Source: Phyto melanocephala
Taxonomy: Eukaryota > Arthropoda > Insecta > Diptera > Rhinophoridae
Assembly (NCBI GenBank): GCA_941918925.1
Contig: OW799234.1
Location: 71,795,043 to 71,859,042 of the forward strand
Reading direction: 5' to 3'
DNA: 64,000 nucleotides
Shown here piece by piece: positions 59,376-64,000 of the stretch (position 1 is the first letter of the stretch; every line of letters begins with the position of its first letter). The notes under the pieces were generated by a model, which was given only the letters and a program-made list of their open reading frames with translations, ran no database searches and was not told the DNA's origin. Both the position numbers and the translations under genes were made by a program.

Positions 59376-60592
59376 ATTCAAAACAAGAGTTGATAAATTT
59401 GAAATTCTCTAACAACTATTAAATGTGTACAAACTTAAATAAACATGTTCCCAATTTTTATTCATTGATCGGTATATGATTTTCACAAAGTCCACTTTTA
59501 TACTGATATGATTACCTTTTTTCCATGGGGACTACCACCAGCACCACCACTTTAACAATGAAATAATGCAGTTTTCTTCTAGCACTTAAAGCATACTTAA
59601 GCATATTTAATTTTTAAGTAATTTTTATAGAATATTATAATCACATATTATTAAATAACAAAAGATAGTATTTAATATTTCATACTATACAGACAAGCTG
59701 TTAAAAATAGTAATAAAACATCAAACGTAATTTATTGAAATTAAAAAAAAAATTGGGTGGAGAAATTTTTTATACATAAAAAGAAACGTAAATTTAATTT
59801 TAAATATTTTTTTTTTATTATTATTACTAAAAAGTCAATTTGATGCTCAAAAACTTACAAAACAATAATAATATTGGCTTAAAAAATGCGCACTGCACCA
59901 AAAGCAACAAATTAATCGTCCATTTTTATAAATCACATTTACTCTACTGTATTATAATATACATACATACATAATTAGCTCAAAATGGAAAATTTTTAAT
60001 TAATATGTTTTTTTTTTGTTTTTATTTAACATTACATATTTTCTAAATTCATTATTTTGGTTTGATTTTGGTGTTTTGTTTATAAATAAAATGTTTATAA
60101 ACATTGTTGGCTTCCAGGGTCTTATTTCTTTTTAGGTGTTTAAACAATAAAACCAACTACTTCTTTTTTATGTGTGTCTAAAGTTAAATTTTTAAAGCAA
60201 CAAAAATTAATATATTAATACATATATTTTTTTTTATTATGAAAACAAAATATCTAATAATTTTTTTTTGCTTAAACATTGTAACCACCAAAAAGTTCAT
60301 GCACTTGAAAACGTAACTTGAAAAAAAAAGATAAAACGAACAAAAGAAACTATCGAAATATACTTTAACCAGTGTGTGTTTGTATTCATTAAATATTTCT
60401 TAACATTAATTATTATATTTTGCATTACTTTTTTAAGCTTGTTTCTTTTTGTTTTTTCTTAATAAATATACAAAATCTTCTTACCATTTGTATATCTGGC
60501 TCATATTTTCTACGTTCTTCTTTAATACATTATGCACGCATTCTTTACAAAAACAGCAAAAACAACAACAACAACAAAAAATGAACAAAAAG
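59376..60592. other. sw intron 6: AT-rich, no feature recognised
   Basis: Only homopolymer-rich sequence and a short (CAACAA)n run near 60560-60580. Confidence 0.4.
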
Positions 60593-60600
60593 CATTATTT

Positions 60601-61121
60601 CATAGCTGTTAAGTAATGATTACTAATCGTAATAATTAGTAATTAGATTATTTTTTTTTAAGTTGAAGTAATGATTACTAATTGAATACGATTACAGATA
60701 ATTTAAAAATAATCAAGATTAATAAAAATTACGAGAAAGTAATCAAAAATAATAAAAAGTAATCAAAATCTAATTCGACTACTTTTAGGGATTATTTTCG
60801 ATTATTTTTTTTTATTTTGCGAAATGATGGCAATATTGCCACAAATAAATTTTTCTACATGAAATTCTACCATTATTTAATTCGTTATTATTTTTTTCAT
60901 TTTATGCATTTATTTATTTATTTTTTTTTTTTTTTTAACACGCCCTTAACGTCTTCCGCTTCAGTTGAACGACCGTTTTCTTTTGCCGGGATTTGGATTA
61001 TTTGTAATCGAAATTAATTAATAATCAGGATATGTTCAAAAGAGAATTATGTAATCATTACCATTACTTTTAAAATGTAATCTAATCGATTACTAATCGT
61101 AATCCAAATTTAACAGCTCTG
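60601..61121 (+). mobile_element. hAT element remnant, 521 bp, with exact 8-bp target duplication
   Basis: The ends CATAGCTGTTAAG and, inverted, CAGAGCTGTTAAA are flanked by perfect 8-bp repeats CATTATTT (60593-60600 and 61122-61129). Subterminal TTACTAATCG/CGATTAGTAA repeats occur on both arms. At 60952-61016 the plus strand reads TSSASVERPFSFAGIWIICN, the conserved C-terminal dimerisation motif of hAT transposases. Only this scrap of coding sequence remains. Confidence 0.92.
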
Positions 61122-61635
61122 CATTATTTTATGTTTTAACATTTATTTAAATATAATTAACAAAAACTTTACTTAATAACTGTACCATTGCGTAGACTTA
61201 CACGTCTTTATCGTTTACGAAAATTATTTGTCGAAATTGTAGCGCCATTTAAATTCGGCTAATACAACATATACATGCATATGTAGACGATTAGATTAGA
61301 TTAGGTTAATAATGCATTCAATCTGAAACGAAATTTTTATTTAATAGTTTGATATCAAATGACGTTATTTGACCCCAATGTTAGAAATGCTTAAATATAG
61401 TAAAAAATATTGAAATTCTAAAAGTAGCAACATTCACACATCCATACGCACGTTTGCTGTACGCTGCCTTCAATTTTCAAACATTGTGCGCAAAAGTAAC
61501 TTCCAACGAGAACCAGTTTTTGAAATGAAGATTATACCTCTGTATTTTACATTATTTACTTTACTGTAATGTTTCTGTGTTGAAAATGAACTGCCGTATG
61601 TAAATATTACCGAAGATTTATTAATGCAATAAGGA

Positions 61636-62200
61636 GTGAGGCAGAAAAAACTTATACACGCTATTCTAGCCAAAACTTATCTTTGGTCCAACAAATTTTT
61701 ATTTTTTTAATGATGGCATTAGCTTTTAAAAATATGTCAGATATTATCTTGTCTGAATCATTCATTTTAATCTGTTATTTCGGTCAAAATGGCCAGCGAA
61801 AAAAAGTACGTCAACAAAAAATTTAAACTTAAAAAAAGCAATTTTAGTGGCTGATGAATAGAGAAATGTTTAAAAACAATATCGAAAAAAACTAACTTTT
61901 CCCAAAAAGTTTTTTATATGGCAAGCCATTTGCCGTTGTGGCAAAAGAAGACTTTTAAATACCGATAAAAAGATTTTATTTCTGAAATTTTAACATAACG
62001 CTTTCCGCGCAGTTGTTGCGACGACACCACCTACTTGTTAAAAACTATAGAATTTTTTTAAAGAGATATGAAAGTGTTTGCTACTTCTTTTAAGTGTAAA
62101 AAATTGATTCGTAAAGTTTGCTATTTCACCATCAAAAGAATTTATTTATTAAAATTTGTTATCATATTTTCTATCGAAAAATTTCTTGTATCGACAAAGT
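61636..62200 (+). mobile_element. decayed DD37E transposon fragment
   Basis: The start GAGGCAGAAAAAACTTATAC, then TTCTAGCCAAAACTTA, matches the left end of the copy at 16415. It is followed by TGTTATTTCGGTCAAAATGG as in that copy. At about 61905-61965 the plus strand reads FPKKFFIWQAICRCGKRRLL, matching FPKKYLVWQAICTCGERSS of the intact transposase. The rest is deleted or unreadable. Confidence 0.68.
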
Positions 62201-62264
62201 TAATTTTTGATTCAACAGAATTGCCGAATTTGATGTGAATAGCAGCGTCAGGCAGTTTAAGAAC

Positions 62265-63335
62265 TGCCAGTGCATTCTGAAGGATTTACTGTTTGGTGCG
62301 GTTTGTGGTTCGGCGTCATCATTGAGTCATACTTTCTCAAAAACAATGAAAATCTCAACTTTACAGTCAAGGGAGCAACCTATCGTGCGATGATGACCGA
62401 CTTTTTTTCAACAATGGAAAAATTAAACTTATATAAGTTGGGTTACTATTTCGGTTTCCTTGTGGACCCTGTTAATTGATTTCCATGACTACTAATTGGC
62501 ATTTCTTTTCTTTCAAATTGTGATTGCCGACAATCATCGTATAGTCGTTTGAAACCGCCCGCACCTTCGGTAGACTGGGATGGCCCATAGATAGTCTTAG
62601 TCTACCGCCATCTGAGTCTTGCTAACCTCTTTAAGTACACGGCCCAGTATTCTCCTATGCCCCGTCAGTAAAGGTACTGATGTCACTATTCATGCTTTCA
62701 TTGTACATGATGCCATCCACTATGAGCGTGCGATGCAGACCCTCGACCACCTTTACTCGACTCATGTGCTAAATCGACCTCAGAGTCTCCCTAAAGTTCA
62801 AGGTCCAGAAGTCTCCTATGCCCCGTCAGTAAAAGTACTAATGTCACTTGTCCTCATTGTGCATTATTTTATCCACTATGATCGTGTGATGCATACCCTC
62901 GACCACCTTTACTCGACTTATGCGCTCCATCGGCATTTGAGACTCCCTAACATCTTTATGTTCGAGGACAAAGATTTTTCTATGCGCCAGCCAAAGGTGT
63001 TGGTAACACCTCTTGATTTTTAAAAAAACAACGACACGAAAACGTGGACACTTCCCAAAGGTAAAATTGGAAAAAGAATTCGACACACATATATATTCAA
63101 CAAGACGGTCCCGCATGCCACAATTAATCTCACGTTTTAGAGCAGTCCATTACGCCATTTAACCCCATTAGACTTATTTTTTGTTGGGATACGTAAAGTT
63201 TTCGGTGTACAGGGACAAGCCAGCTACAATTAAATCCATGGAAATCATTACATCTTAGATACCGGCCGAAATTCTGGCAATAATATGATCAAATTGGAGC
63301 TCTCGGATAGACCAGCCGCATTGACATGAAATAAT
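62265..63335 (+). mobile_element. mariner-like transposase remnant interrupted by a foreign 0.6 kb segment
   Basis: 62275-62430 reads HSEGFTVWCGLWFGVIIESY, then FTVKGATYRAMMTDFFSTME, the block between the first and second catalytic Asp. After an unrelated segment (about 62435-63050) the transposase resumes in other frames. It reads HIYIQQDGPACHN (about 63089-63127, second Asp), a TPLDLFF-like block (about 63160-63183), SVYRDKPATIKSMEII and IPAEILA. Several stops and frameshifts. Confidence 0.7.
62435..63050. repeat. inserted GC-richer segment with a 161-163 bp tandem repeat
   Basis: CTCCTATGCCCCGTCAGTAA occurs at 62652 and 62813, and a diverged third start (TTCTATGCGCCAGCCAAAGG) lies near 62975. 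The units also share the CCCTCGACCACCTTTACTCG segment. Base composition is much less AT-rich than the surroundings. No protein similarity recognised. It could be promoter-type repeats of a retroelement or a piece of satellite. Confidence 0.6.
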
Positions 63336-63707
63336 CTTTAAAAAGCAAATGGCTGGGCTGGCATTTAATAATATTTTATTTAATTTTGCAAATTTTCATT
63401 TTTTTTTATTTTTTAAACCCTAATCTTAAGCAAATATCATAAAAACATTGCGTGAATTGTGATTAAGAATTATAAATAGAATACAACACGCATTAAATAT
63501 TTGTGTGCGAAAATGCAACAAATTTTGTTTACTTTTATGTAGTAATGCATGATTGATCCACCAGTTTTGATCGCTTAAACTTGCAAACATAACACAATCA
63601 AATTTATTGACCTTCTCTCACATACCGTTAGTTTTATGAAGCCTTCTTATCCTCTTCCATAGCCGAAATTTTGTGTAGTGCGTATTCGAGAAACTTGGAG
63701 TGATAAA

Positions 63708-63815
63708 CAGGGGCCTAATGACGGCATTCAAACGTGAAATTTTAAAATTCTTATTAGAATCTCTACATCAAAAGCACAGTGAATCGTTCAAATAAATGCC
63801 GCAATTTGCCCCCAG
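63708..63815. repeat. MITE family F1, copy 3 (sw intron 6)
   Basis: CAGGGGCCTAATGACGGCAT at the left and CTGGGGGCAAATTGCGGCAT inverted from the right. It shares the inner AAATTCTTATTAGAATCTCT with copy 2. Confidence 0.8.
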
Positions 63816-64000
63816 CCTTATTGCCAGTGTGGTAGATTTTACTATAACAACAATAAAAACTAAATTTGATCGTTGTCGTATTTAACCACTTTGAGGATAC
63901 GACTTATTTTTAACACATTTATAAAACCCGTTATTAGACTAAATGTTTCTGGAGAAAGTCCTTTTTAAAAGGTTTGTTTTTTGCCGTTTAAAATCATCAA

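Noticed and set aside
63815..63890. Third copy of MITE family F2
   Set aside because: Only about 20 bp (CAGCCTTATTGCCAGTGTGG) agree and no right arm is found, so it is too weak to list.
1..64000. LTR retrotransposons, CRISPR arrays, bacterial-type operons
   Set aside because: No paired LTRs with protease, RT or integrase motifs, no regularly spaced repeats, and the sequence is clearly eukaryotic with spliced genes.

Overview
This is a 64 kb piece of a nuclear insect genome, strongly AT-rich and packed with transposon remains. Two host genes are recognisable from fly-like protein sequence and from consistent GT-AG introns. One is a dynein intermediate chain whose N-terminus closely resembles Drosophila short wing. 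The other is a DNAI3/WDR63 homologue. Together with the Helitron-like repeats carrying (GTCY)n runs, this points to a higher fly (Diptera, Brachycera), perhaps a calyptrate. The exact species cannot be read from the sequence.

Layout. 1-3.9 kb: a DD41D-type Tc1/mariner transposase fragment at the left edge, then the first coding exon of a secreted-protein gene on the minus strand (signal peptide plus splice donor, rest off the left edge), then a decayed non-LTR retrotransposon with an RNase H domain. 4-34 kb: almost purely mobile DNA. It holds a pogo-like element, four large copies of a dispersed repeat of the mini-me/DINE (Helitron-like) type, a Helitron helicase remnant, a Tc1 element with IR/DR-type ends, decayed DD37E and DD41D transposons, two Jockey-like reverse transcriptase remnants, a tRNA-derived SINE, a 1.75 kb foldback element and several MITEs. 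Many are nested.

35.4-40.2 kb: a complete eight-exon DNAI3 (WDR63) gene on the minus strand. Its splice phases all agree and give a 1113-residue protein of the axonemal inner-arm dynein machinery. 40.2-44.7 kb: intergenic DNA holding an apparently intact 1.3 kb DD37E transposon with TIRs, TA duplication and an uninterrupted 335-codon transposase. From 44.75 kb on: the plus-strand short wing (cytoplasmic dynein intermediate chain) gene. Its first six coding exons (180 residues) are spread over 9.2 kb, and the following intron runs past the right edge, more than 10 kb. The whole right part of the window is therefore intronic and full of MITEs and hAT, Helitron and Tc1/mariner remains.

The two dynein genes are arranged head to head. 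One serves axonemes (cilia, sperm), the other cytoplasmic transport. No complete host gene other than DNAI3 was found. There is no CRISPR array, operon or classical tRNA/rRNA gene. The most useful observations are the empty sites for several nested insertions supplied by sister repeat copies in the same window, the intact DD37E element, a tRNA-like module carried inside the Helitron-like family, and several MITE families defined by their terminal inverted repeats.
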